Positions 1 through 5,911 of a stretch of 5,911 nucleotides of DNA are shown here, piece after piece. The DNA comes from Comamonadaceae bacterium (lineage in GTDB: Bacteria > Pseudomonadota > Gammaproteobacteria > Burkholderiales > Burkholderiaceae_C), in the NCBI GenBank assembly GCA_947374105.1, contig CANCAO010000120.1, positions 1-5,911 on the forward strand, in the 5' to 3' direction. The notes under the pieces were generated by a model, which ran no database searches, was not told where the DNA came from, and worked only from the letters and a program-made list of their open reading frames with translations. The stretch's first letter is position 1. Each line of letters starts with the position of its first letter. The translations under genes and the position numbers were made by a program.

Positions 1-555
1 CGTCTGCGCGCTTACAAAACTTGGCGCCCGATTGAGCAAGCGACCATGAGCTATGGCTACGGTTTGTCCTCCAGCCTGTTCCAGCTCGCACATGCTTACA
101 GCGTATTCGCCCGTGATGGTGAACTGGTGCCCGTCACCCTGCTCAAAGCTAACCAGGATGCGGTTGCCGGTGTGCGCGTCATGCAGGCGCGCAACGCCAC
201 GGCGGTACGAAACATGCTGCATCTGGTGACTGGCCCTGGTGGAACGGCCCCTAAAGCGCAAACGATGGGCTACTCGGTTGGCGGCAAAACCGGCACGGCC
301 CACAAACAAGAGGGGCGCGGCTACGCCGACAAAAAATACCGGGGCTTCTTCGTCGGCATCGCGCCCATTGAGCAGCCGCGTATTGTGGTCGCCGTGATGA
401 TTGACGAGCCCTCGGCTGGCAAATACTTCGGTGGCGATGTGGCCGCGCCCGTGTTCAGCCAGACCGTGCAGCAGACTCTGCGTTTGTTGGGTATTCAACC
501 CGATATGGCGGTCAAGCCGCAAATCGTGGCTCAAGCCGTGGAAGAGAGTTTCTGA
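1..555 (+). CDS. ftsI: FtsI (PBP3) septal peptidoglycan transpeptidase, C-terminal part
   Basis: This is the C-terminal end of a class B penicillin-binding protein, the D,D-transpeptidase that cross-links peptidoglycan at the division septum while anchored in the inner membrane. The frame is open from base 1 (reading RLRAYKTWRPIEQATMSYGYG), so the gene starts upstream and the ATG at 46 is internal. The window holds 184 sense codons and the TGA at 553-555. The third catalytic box of the penicillin-binding fold, KTGT, lies at codons 96-99 (286-297) inside GGKTGTAHK. It is followed by the usual FtsI stretch YRGFFVGIAPIEQPRIVVAV and an aspartate/glutamate pair (MIDEP). The active-site SxxK and SxN boxes must lie in the missing upstream part. 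The SYGYGLSSSLFQLAHAY segment before KTGT is typical of FtsI. Position directly ahead of murE, with a one-base overlap, fits the dcw cluster and favours FtsI over other class B PBPs. No truncation or frameshift is visible in the part seen. Confidence 0.96.
   Translation, partial: RLRAYKTWRPIEQATMSYGYGLSSSLFQLAHAYSVFARDGELVPVTLLKANQDAVAGVRVMQARNATAVRNMLHLVTGPGGTAPKAQTMGYSVGGKTGTAHKQEGRGYADKKYRGFFVGIAPIEQPRIVVAVMIDEPSAGKYFGGDVAAPVFSQTVQQTLRLLGIQPDMAVKPQIVAQAVEESF
540..548 (+). promoter_or_regulatory. Ribosome binding site of murE
   Basis: The purine run GGAAGAGAG lies inside the last codons of ftsI, six bases before the ATG at 555. It supports that start and shows that murE is translated from within the ftsI end, with stop and start sharing one base (TGATG, 553-557). 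Confidence 0.6.
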
Positions 556-2162
556 TGCAAGAACTCCACAACCCCGAGCAAGCCGCGCAGTGGCTGCGTG
601 CCCACGTCACCGGCACGCTCAAGACCGACAGTCGCCAAGTGCACACGGGTGACGGTTTCATCGCCTGGCCCGGTGCTTCCAGTGACGCCAGAGCCCATGT
701 TCCTGCGGCCATCTTGCAAGGCGCAAGTGCCTGTATTGTAGAAAAGACGGGCATAAGTAGCTATCAATTTAATAGTGAATCGAACCCGGAGGTGGTGGCC
801 TGTTACGCGCAACTCAAAGCCGCCAGCGGCCCCATTGCAGCGGCCTACTTTGAGCAACCCTCCACCCAACTCGACGTGCTGGCCGTCACCGGCACCAATG
901 GTAAAACCTCTACCGCCTGGTGGCTGGCCCAAGCCCTGTCGCGCCTGACACCTGCGCGCCCTTGCGGTCTGGTGGGCACCTTGGGCATGGGTCGTGTGGC
1001 TGAAACTGGCGCGCCCCTGGCGGGCGTCATCAGCACCGGTTTGACCACCCCCGACCCGGTGCTGTTTCAGCACACGCTACGCCGCTTTGTGGATGAGGGT
1101 TTACAGGCCTGCGCGGTGGAGGCGTCCTCCATCGGCCTGCAAGAGCGACGCTTGGACGGCACCCGTATTCATACGGCTGTTTTCACCAACTTCACGCAAG
1201 ACCACCTGGACTATCACGGCAGCATGGCCGAGTACTGGCAGGCCAAGGCCGAGTTGTTTGACTGGCCGGGCTTGAAAGCTGCGGTGATCAATCTGGACGA
1301 TGAGCAGGGCGCAGTGCTGGCTGAAACCTTAGCCCCAACACAGACCTCACAATCACTCGATCTCTGGACGGTGTCAACCCAAAGACCAGCTCGCTTGCAA
1401 GCGCGTGACATCAGCCTGGGCACACAAGGCCTGCGTTTCACGGTGAGTGAGGAAGAGCAAAGCCATGCACTGCAAACCGCCCTCATCGGTCACTTCAACG
1501 TCAGTAATTTGCTAGGTGTCATTGCCGCCATGCGCACGCTAGGCGTGGCCTTGGGTGACGCTGTTGCCGCCTGTACCAACCTGCGCTCTGTCCCAGGTCG
1601 TCTGGAATTGGTCCATGCGGATGACGGTGCGGAGGCCGCCGCGCCGGGCCGCGCAGCACACGATGTGGCAAGCGTGATGGTAACTTTGGTGGTGGTGGAT
1701 TACGCACACACCCCTGACGCACTGGCCAAGGCCTTGCAGGCCTTGCGCCCCTTGGCTGCGCAACGTGGCGGGCAGCTCTGGTGCGTGTTTGGTTGTGGCG
1801 GTGGGCGTGATGCCTTGAAGCGCCCGTTGATGGGTGCGGTAGCCGCCAAAGAGGCCGACAGGGTCGTGGTGACCAGTGACAATCCGCGCCATGAAAAGCC
1901 CGAGGTCATCATCAGTCAAATTCTGTTGGGCCTTGAGGGCAATGCCCACGTGAAGGTGCAGGCCGACCGGGCGCTGGCCATCGCCCAGACGCTGGCCGAG
2001 GTGAACGCAAATGACGTGGTTCTGATCGCAGGCAAAGGCCACGAGCAAGAGCAGGACGTGGCCGGTGTGCGTTACCCCTTCTCAGACCGGTTGCACGCGC
2101 AACAAGGCTTGCAATTGGCTTTGCAGCGCCGAGTTGCTTCTCAGCAAGGGGCGTGCGCATGA
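555..2162 (+). CDS. murE: UDP-MurNAc-L-Ala-D-Glu:meso-diaminopimelate ligase MurE
   Basis: Cytoplasmic ATP-dependent amide ligase that adds the third stem residue, meso-DAP, to UDP-MurNAc-L-Ala-D-Glu. The 535-residue product has the three Mur-ligase domains. The N-terminal UDP-binding domain (about 1-105) includes TDSRQV. The central ATPase domain has the P-loop GTNGKTS at 113-119, DHLDYHG at 216-222, and K231 in YWQAKAELF, the position of the carbamylated lysine. The C-terminal domain has VDYAHTPDAL from 381, DNPR at 442-445 and GKGHE at 493-497. DNPR is the signature of DAP rather than L-Lys specificity. It is longer than E. coli MurE (about 495 residues). Extra length lies in an Ala-rich loop before VVVDYAHTP (about 357-376) and near the C-terminus. 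Residues about 62-76 are encoded by an AT-rich island resembling a genomic repeat (separate entry). The start overlaps the ftsI stop by one base and the stop overlaps murF, so coupling within the dcw operon is likely. Confidence 0.97.
   Translation: MQELHNPEQAAQWLRAHVTGTLKTDSRQVHTGDGFIAWPGASSDARAHVPAAILQGASACIVEKTGISSYQFNSESNPEVVACYAQLKAASGPIAAAYFEQPSTQLDVLAVTGTNGKTSTAWWLAQALSRLTPARPCGLVGTLGMGRVAETGAPLAGVISTGLTTPDPVLFQHTLRRFVDEGLQACAVEASSIGLQERRLDGTRIHTAVFTNFTQDHLDYHGSMAEYWQAKAELFDWPGLKAAVINLDDEQGAVLAETLAPTQTSQSLDLWTVSTQRPARLQARDISLGTQGLRFTVSEEEQSHALQTALIGHFNVSNLLGVIAAMRTLGVALGDAVAACTNLRSVPGRLELVHADDGAEAAAPGRAAHDVASVMVTLVVVDYAHTPDALAKALQALRPLAAQRGGQLWCVFGCGGGRDALKRPLMGAVAAKEADRVVVTSDNPRHEKPEVIISQILLGLEGNAHVKVQADRALAIAQTLAEVNANDVVLIAGKGHEQEQDVAGVRYPFSDRLHAQQGLQLALQRRVASQQGACA
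739..781 (-). repeat. AT-rich, Comamonadaceae-type palindromic repeat fragment inside murE
   Basis: Bases 731-780 are 32% G+C by hand count, against 62% for 681-730 and 68% for 781-830. On the minus strand the island reads ctattaaattgatagct followed by acttatgccc. Its core at 761-775 is an imperfect palindrome (arms CTATcAA and TTaATAG). I recall short intergenic repeats with a core like CTATTAAATTGATAGCTGCTTGCGC scattered through Rhodoferax, Polaromonas and Acidovorax genomes; this identification is from memory and was not searched. The island keeps the murE frame open and encodes about residues 62-76, including a rare ATA codon at 753. This is a variable linker region in MurE, where an insertion would be tolerated. 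It could instead be only a locally AT-rich variable loop. Confidence 0.5.
1626..1688 (+). other. Ala-rich insertion in the MurE domain 2/3 junction
   Basis: Within murE, about 18 residues more than in E. coli MurE lie between the GRLE motif and VVVDYAHTPDAL. The extra segment (about residues 357-377) begins with an Ala/Gly/Pro-rich stretch reading GAEAAAPGRAAHD and is the least family-like part of the C-terminal half. The frame is intact on both sides and G+C is high, so it does not look like the AT-rich repeat island upstream. It is probably a surface loop near the junction of the central and C-terminal domains. Comparison is with E. coli MurE as remembered. Confidence 0.5.
2146..2151 (+). 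promoter_or_regulatory. Ribosome binding site that decides the murF start
   Basis: AAGGGG lies seven bases before the ATG at 2159 and ten before the ATG at 2162. It is only one base before the in-frame GTG at 2153, which is too close for initiation. The site therefore argues for 2159 (or 2162) and against 2153. Confidence 0.6.
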
Positions 2163-3634
2163 TGACCTTGAAACAAGCGGCGCAGTGGATCACCGGCGTG
2201 CAAATCGTTGGTGATGCCAGCATCACCGTACAGCGTGTGCACACCGACACCCGCAGTCTGATGCAGGGTGATCTCTTTGTGGCTCTCAAGGGTGACCGCT
2301 TTGACGGCAACGACTACCTGGCCGAGGCCAAGGCCAAGGGCGCTGTTGCCGCGCTGTGCCAGGGAGATGTAGCCCACGCCGCATTGGCCAGAGCCGGTTT
2401 GCCGGGACTCGTGGTGGCGGACAGTAAACGCGCCTTGGGCGAGCTGGCCGCAGGCTGGCGCGCGCAGTTCAAGCTGCCTTTGATCGCGGTCACCGGCAGC
2501 AACGGCAAGACCACGGTCACGCAAATGATTGCGGCGATTTTGAGCGCCTTCAAGCCGCAGGCCATGTTGGCCACGCAAGGCAACTTCAACAACGACATTG
2601 GCGTGCCGCTGACCCTGCTACGCTTGAACGCACAGCACGAGGTGGCCGTAGTCGAGCTGGGCATGAACCACCCTGGTGAAATCAAAGTGCTGTCCGATAT
2701 CGCGCGCCCTACGGTGGCGCTGGTCAATAACGCACAGCGCGAGCATCTGGAGTTCATGGCCAACACGCAGGCGGTGGCGCAGGAAAATGGCGCAGTCATC
2801 GAGGCCTTAGGGGCCAACGGCGTGGCCGTGTTCCCGGCGGACGATGCCTTCAGCCCACTGTGGCTAACGATGAACGGTGCACGCGCGCACCAGCGCTTCG
2901 CCCTGCACCCGCAAGCGGACTTTGCCCTGCAAGCGAGTGCTGACCCGCAATACGCCGATGTGTACTGCGCACCGCCGGTGTGGGCGGGTGAGGCCTGGGC
3001 GGTGCAAGCGCACACCCCCGTGGGCCGCCTGAGCTACCGTTTGCACGTGGCAGGACTGCACAACGTGAAGAACTCGCTGGCCGCCGCCGCCTGTGCGCTG
3101 GTCGCCGGTGTGCCGCTGGCCGATATTGCACGCGGGCTGGAGGCTTTTGAGCCCGTTAAGGGGCGTTCACGCGCCTTGAGCGTGGTGCTGCCCAGCCACA
3201 CTCTCACGCTGGTGGACGACAGCTACAACGCCAATCCGGACTCGGTGCGCGCTGCCATTGACGTGTTGGCCGGCCTGCCTGGACCGCGCTTGCTGGTGTT
3301 GGGCGACATGGGTGAGGTGGGCAACGAGGGCCCCCAGTTCCACGCCGAAGTGACGGCCTACGCGCAAGCGTGCGGCATCGACACCTTGTTTGGCTTGGGC
3401 GAGCAGATGGGCTTGTCCATCACCGCTGTGCCAGCGGGAGGAGCAGGGGCTCAGCACTTCGCCGACATCGACGCGCTGAACACAGCGGTGCTAATGCAGC
3501 TGCCCAAGCTGGCCAGCGTGCTGGTCAAGGGCTCTCGCTTCATGAAGATGGAGCGGGTGGTGCAAGCCATCACGGCCAGCGCTCAAAACAACAACGCAAA
3601 CCATAACGACAAGGACGCTCACCATGCTGCTTAG
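2159..3634 (+). CDS. murF: UDP-MurNAc-tripeptide:D-Ala-D-Ala ligase MurF
   Basis: Cytoplasmic ATP-dependent ligase that adds D-Ala-D-Ala to UDP-MurNAc-tripeptide, completing the soluble pentapeptide precursor. From the ATG at 2159 the product is 491 residues (E. coli about 452). The N-terminal domain has the [18 protein letters not shown] segment. The central domain has the P-loop GSNGKTT at 113-119, [10 protein letters not shown], and REHLEF with H196. The C-terminal domain has [12 protein letters not shown] (D353, D354, N357, N359, P360), GDMGEVG, and [12 protein letters not shown] near the end. Where E. coli MurF has AKGEI, this protein reads AQENGAV (from residue 207), so that lysine is missing. 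The C-terminus ends in an Asn/His-rich tail of about 16 residues that overlaps the mraY start region. Start choice: ATG 2159 follows AAGGGG at good spacing and forms a four-base ATGA overlap with the murE stop; ATG 2162 is possible, GTG 2153 unlikely. Identity is secure from motifs and position between murE and mraY. Confidence 0.97.
   Translation: MMTLKQAAQWITGVQIVGDASITVQRVHTDTRSLMQGDLFVALKGDRFDGNDYLAEAKAKGAVAALCQGDVAHAALARAGLPGLVVADSKRALGELAAGWRAQFKLPLIAVTGSNGKTTVTQMIAAILSAFKPQAMLATQGNFNNDIGVPLTLLRLNAQHEVAVVELGMNHPGEIKVLSDIARPTVALVNNAQREHLEFMANTQAVAQENGAVIEALGANGVAVFPADDAFSPLWLTMNGARAHQRFALHPQADFALQASADPQYADVYCAPPVWAGEAWAVQAHTPVGRLSYRLHVAGLHNVKNSLAAAACALVAGVPLADIARGLEAFEPVKGRSRALSVVLPSHTLTLVDDSYNANPDSVRAAIDVLAGLPGPRLLVLGDMGEVGNEGPQFHAEVTAYAQACGIDTLFGLGEQMGLSITAVPAGGAGAQHFADIDALNTAVLMQLPKLASVLVKGSRFMKMERVVQAITASAQNNNANHNDKDAHHAA
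3611..3615 (+). promoter_or_regulatory. Ribosome binding site of mraY
   Basis: AAGGA lies eight bases before the ATG at 3624, inside the last codons of murF. The preceding 30 bases (3581-3610) are A-rich and G-poor (15 A, 3 G), so they are probably unstructured in mRNA, which would help ribosome loading. Confidence 0.65.
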
Positions 3635-4802
3635 CCTCGCCCAGTGGTTGCAAAGCCTGTCGCCCGAGTTCGGAGTTTTCCGTGTATTCCAGTATCTGAC
3701 GTTTCGCGCCGTCATGGCCGCACTCACGGCGTTGCTCATGGGGCTGATCGCAGGCCCCTACGTGATTCGCCGCCTGACGGAACTCAAGATTGGCCAGCAG
3801 GTGCGCAGCTACGGCATGGAGACGCACATTGTCAAAAGCGGCACACCCACCATGGGCGGCGTGTTGATTTTGCTGTCCATCGCGGTCTCGACTCTGCTGT
3901 GGTTTGACCTGAGCAACCGCTTTGTCTGGATCGTGCTCTTGGTCACCCTGGGCTTTGGGGCCATTGGCTGGGTCGATGACTGGCGTAAGGTGGTCAACAA
4001 AGACCCTGAGGGCATGCGCTCGCGCGAGAAGTATTTTTGGCAATCAGTGATTGGCTTGGTGGCCGCGCTTTACCTGGTGTTCAGCATTTCGGAGAACAGC
4101 AATATGCGCGTGCTGGAGTTGTTCTTCAAATGGGTGCAGTCGGGTTTTGATCTGAGCCTGCCGCCCAAGGCCGGCCTCTTGCTGCCCTTCTTCAAAGAGA
4201 TCAGCTACCCGCTGGGCGTGTTTGGATTTGTGCTCTTGACCTACCTTGTGATCGTGGGCTCTAGCAATGCCGTGAATTTGACGGATGGACTCGACGGCTT
4301 GGCCATCATGCCGGTGGTGATGGTGGGCTCGGCGCTCGGCGTGTTTGCCTATGTCACGGGCAGCTCGGTGTTCTCCAAATACTTGTTCTTGCCGCACATC
4401 CCCGGCGCGGGTGAGTTGCTGATTTTCTGTGCCGCCATGGCCGGTGCAGGCTTGGCGTTTTTGTGGTTCAACGCGCACCCGGCACAGGTCTTCATGGGCG
4501 ACGTGGGCGCGCTGGCTTTGGGTGCGGCGTTGGGCACGATTGCCGTCATCGTGCGCCAAGAAGTTGTGCTGGCCATCATGGGCGGCATCTTTGTGGTGGA
4601 GGCGCTCTCGGTCATGGTGCAGGTGAGCTGGTTCAAGTACACCAAGAAAAAATACGGCACGGGTCGGCGCATTCTCAAGATGGCCCCGCTGCACCACCAT
4701 TTCGAGAAAAGCGGCTGGAAAGAAACGCAGGTTGTGGTGCGTTTTTGGATCATCACCATGCTGCTCTGTTTGGTGGGTCTGTCCACCTTGAAGTTGAGAT
4801 AA
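3624..4802 (+). CDS. mraY: Phospho-N-acetylmuramoyl-pentapeptide transferase MraY
   Basis: Integral inner-membrane enzyme that transfers phospho-MurNAc-pentapeptide from UDP to undecaprenyl phosphate, making lipid I, the first membrane step of peptidoglycan synthesis. The 392-residue protein is mostly hydrophobic, with a first membrane segment at about 25-49 and others through the C-terminus, matching the roughly ten-helix family fold. Family motifs in order: [17 protein letters not shown] with the Asp pair D118-D119, [14 protein letters not shown] with N218, D221 and D224, [11 protein letters not shown] with D293, and [10 protein letters not shown] with H357-H359. These cytoplasmic Asp and His residues form the Mg2+ and substrate site. 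It is about 30 residues longer than E. coli MraY, mainly from a longer loop at about 153-190, which also occurs in betaproteobacterial relatives as I recall. The ATG at 3624 gives the family-like N-terminus MLLSLAQWL and overlaps murF by 11 bases. Confidence 0.98.
   Translation: MLLSLAQWLQSLSPEFGVFRVFQYLTFRAVMAALTALLMGLIAGPYVIRRLTELKIGQQVRSYGMETHIVKSGTPTMGGVLILLSIAVSTLLWFDLSNRFVWIVLLVTLGFGAIGWVDDWRKVVNKDPEGMRSREKYFWQSVIGLVAALYLVFSISENSNMRVLELFFKWVQSGFDLSLPPKAGLLLPFFKEISYPLGVFGFVLLTYLVIVGSSNAVNLTDGLDGLAIMPVVMVGSALGVFAYVTGSSVFSKYLFLPHIPGAGELLIFCAAMAGAGLAFLWFNAHPAQVFMGDVGALALGAALGTIAVIVRQEVVLAIMGGIFVVEALSVMVQVSWFKYTKKKYGTGRRILKMAPLHHHFEKSGWKETQVVVRFWIITMLLCLVGLSTLKLR
4080..4193 (+). other. Expanded loop in MraY
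   Basis: Within mraY, residues about 153-190 (starting [11 protein letters not shown] and ending PFFKEIS) form a longer hydrophilic and amphipathic segment than the short loop of E. coli MraY before its VPFFK motif. It accounts for most of the extra length. It probably connects two membrane helices, on the periplasmic side if the E. coli topology holds. I believe it is common to betaproteobacterial MraY, so it is more a lineage marker than a novelty. Confidence 0.55.
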
Positions 4803-4804
4803 GC

Positions 4805-4808
4805 GAGA
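4805..4808 (+). promoter_or_regulatory. Weak ribosome binding site of murD
   Basis: Only GAGA, six bases before the GTG at 4815, is available in the 12-base gap after the mraY stop. Together with the GTG start this suggests that murD initiation relies on ribosomes arriving from mraY. Confidence 0.4.
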
Positions 4809-4814
4809 CACAGC

Positions 4815-5911
4815 GTGATCGAACTTCAAGACCAACACGTTCTCATCCTTGGCCTCGGTGCGTCCGGGCTGGCGATGGCGCGTTGGTGCGCACGCCACGG
4901 GGCACACGTCACGGTGGCCGACACGCGCGCAGCACCCCCACAATTGGCCACCTTGCGCGCCGAGTTGTCGCAGGTGAACTTCATCGCCGGAGCCTTCACG
5001 CCAGGGCTAGTGGAGGGTACGCCGGTGCGCCTGGTGTTACGCAGTCCGGGTTTGTCGCCCGTTGAAGTTGCTCCTGTTTTTATAGCTGCTCGTGGATGCG
5101 GTCTGTGGCTTGGTGGGGAATTAGACTTATTTTTTGAGGCACTGCAGACCCTCAAGGCATCACACAACTACGCCCCCAAGCTGCTGGCCATCACCGGCAC
5201 CAATGGCAAGACCACAGTAACCTCGCTCACCACGCAATTGGTGGCACGCGCTGGCAAGAGCGTGGCCATGGCGGGCAACATTGGCCCCACGCTGCTCGAC
5301 ACCTTGAGCGAACACCTCGCTGCGGACAGCCTGCCCGAAGTCTGGGTGCTGGAGCTGTCCAGTTTTCAGCTCGACGGCGTGAACCAGTTTGAGCCCACCG
5401 CCGCTACTGTGCTGAACGTGACACAAGACCATCTGGATTGGCACGGCAATGTTCAGCATTACGCAGATGCCAAGGCGCGTATCTTTGGATCGAGCGGCTT
5501 GATGCTCCTGAATCGCGACGACGCAGCGGTGATGGCCATGCTGCCGCCTGCGGTCAAGGGCAAAGCGTTTCAGGCGGGTGTGGTCCGCGAGCACGTCACC
5601 TTTGGTGCCGCGTTGCCCCTTCGCCCCGGCGACTACGGCATCGAGAACGTCAACGGCATGACTTGGTTAGTGCGCGCGCAAGAGGCGGACGAGACGATCA
5701 AGAAGCGCAGAAACAACCTGGAAGAAGAAGTCTTCATCCAGCGCCTCATGCCCGCTGACGCGCTGCGCATCCGGGGTCGCCACAATGCCACCAACGCACT
5801 GGCCGCGCTGGCCCTGGCGCAAGCGGCCGGGTGCACCCTGGCCCCCATGCTCTACGGTCTGCGCGAGTACCGGGGTGAGCCGCACCGGGTCGAGTCGGTG
5901 GCCATCATCAA
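4815..5911 (+). CDS. murD: UDP-MurNAc-L-alanine:D-glutamate ligase MurD, 3' end missing
   Basis: Cytoplasmic ATP-dependent ligase that adds D-glutamate to UDP-MurNAc-L-alanine. The frame is open from the GTG at 4815 to the window edge (365 codons, no stop seen). The N-terminal Rossmann-like domain has VLILGLGASGLAMAR, and RSPGLSP follows near residue 77. The central domain has the P-loop GTNGKTT at 128-134 (K132), GNIGP, LELSSFQL (E180), DHLDWHG (H206), K220 in YADAKARIF as the carbamylated-lysine position, and RGRHNATNALAAL (N324, N327). About 34 more residues than in E. coli lie between K220 and N324, mostly a charged insertion near 289-316. Residues about 85-107 are encoded by an AT-rich, repeat-like stretch. 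GTG 4815 is chosen because it gives the family-like N-terminus IELQDQHVLILGLG and lies 12 bases after mraY; no ATG lies between it and the nucleotide-fold motif. The C-terminal domain is only begun. Confidence 0.96.
   Translation, partial: MIELQDQHVLILGLGASGLAMARWCARHGAHVTVADTRAAPPQLATLRAELSQVNFIAGAFTPGLVEGTPVRLVLRSPGLSPVEVAPVFIAARGCGLWLGGELDLFFEALQTLKASHNYAPKLLAITGTNGKTTVTSLTTQLVARAGKSVAMAGNIGPTLLDTLSEHLAADSLPEVWVLELSSFQLDGVNQFEPTAATVLNVTQDHLDWHGNVQHYADAKARIFGSSGLMLLNRDDAAVMAMLPPAVKGKAFQAGVVREHVTFGAALPLRPGDYGIENVNGMTWLVRAQEADETIKKRRNNLEEEVFIQRLMPADALRIRGRHNATNALAALALAQAAGCTLAPMLYGLREYRGEPHRVESVAII
5068..5136 (+). repeat. Comamonadaceae-type repeat-like stretch inside murD
   Basis: The stretch opens with gctcctgtttttatagctgct (5070-5090) and closes with ttagacttattttttg (5121-5136). 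Both ends resemble the head (CTATTTTTATAGCTGCTTGCGC-like) and tail (TAGAGGCCTATTTTTGA-like) of a short repeat I recall from Comamonadaceae genomes; this was not searched. G+C is 40% over 5061-5090 and 3 of 16 over 5121-5136, with codons rare in this window (ATA, TTA twice, GGA). Its core aligns without gaps to the minus-strand core in murE at 13 of 22 positions, including the shared ATAGCT. The encoded residues (about 85-107) still align to E. coli MurD without a clear insertion and contain the family-like GELDLF, so chance or gene conversion must be considered alongside insertion. Confidence 0.4.
5679..5762 (+). other. Charged insertion in the MurD central domain
   Basis: Within murD, residues about 289-316 begin QEADETIKKRRNNLEEE and are rich in Lys, Arg and Glu, then lead into RIRGRHNATNAL. 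E. coli MurD has only a short loop between its TWLRVKGEK segment and the SGQHNYTNAL motif. The insertion is in frame with normal G+C. It is probably a helical surface extension, seen in related betaproteobacteria as I recall, and not a sign of damage. Confidence 0.55.

Noticed and set aside
46..48. ATG at 46 as the start of a short gene
   Set aside because: The frame is open upstream to base 1 and reads as FtsI, so this ATG is an internal methionine.
1729..1746. Perfect tandem repeat of aggccttgc (2 x 9 bases)
   Set aside because: It encodes the KALQAL helix after the YAHTPDAL motif, similar to E. coli MurE (EKALQA), so it is explained by protein sequence and codon choice.
2153..2158. GTG at 2153 as the murF start
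   Set aside because: It lies one base after the AAGGGG ribosome site, too close for initiation; ATG 2159 has seven-base spacing and an ATGA overlap.
2314..3015. Minus-strand open frame (233 residues) opposite murF
   Set aside because: A shadow of murF codon bias; Ser/Ala/Cys-rich with no family motif and no credible ribosome site seen.
4803..4814. Possible terminator or promoter between mraY and murD
   Set aside because: The gap is only 12 bases, with no inverted repeat, T-run or promoter-like boxes.
4044..4943. Long minus-strand open frame (299 residues) opposite mraY
   Set aside because: It is antisense to a clear mraY, with a His/Gln/Arg-rich composition typical of the reverse reading of a GC-rich gene and no recognisable domain.
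4463..5065. Plus-strand frame (200 residues) spanning the mraY end and murD start
   Set aside because: Out of frame with both well-supported genes, and its Gly/Arg/His-rich composition matches no family.

Overview
The window is a stretch of the conserved division and cell wall (dcw) cluster of a Gram-negative bacterium, all on the + strand: the 3' end of ftsI, then murE, murF and mraY complete, then murD running off the right edge. This is the standard order ftsI-murE-murF-mraY-murD. High G+C, MurE with the meso-diaminopimelate (DNPR) motif, long MraY and MurD variants, and sequence details resembling Rhodoferax, Polaromonas and Acidovorax relatives suggest a betaproteobacterium of the Burkholderiales, probably Comamonadaceae. 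This placement is from memory of family sequences, not from a search.

Layout: 1-555 encodes the C-terminal end of the septal transpeptidase FtsI (PBP3). murE (555-2162) shares one base with the ftsI stop. murF (start chosen at 2159) overlaps murE by four bases. mraY (3624-4802) overlaps murF by 11 bases. Only 12 bases separate mraY from the GTG start of murD (4815 to beyond 5911). No stretch lacks a gene, and I see no promoter, terminator, RNA gene, mobile element with a transposase, or CRISPR array. The genes look like one translationally coupled transcript whose promoter lies upstream of the window.

Function: MurD adds D-Glu, MurE adds meso-DAP and MurF adds D-Ala-D-Ala to the UDP-MurNAc peptide in the cytoplasm. 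MraY then moves the phospho-MurNAc-pentapeptide to undecaprenyl phosphate at the inner membrane, giving lipid I. FtsI cross-links the finished units at the division septum.

I find no new biological system here. The most interesting signal is two AT-rich islands inside coding sequence (about 739-781 in murE, about 5068-5136 in murD). They resemble, in opposite orientations, a short palindromic intergenic repeat that I recall as common in Comamonadaceae genomes, and here they are read through as protein. Smaller points are lineage-type insertions in MurE, MraY and MurD, and a MurF in which the lysine of the AKGE motif is absent.
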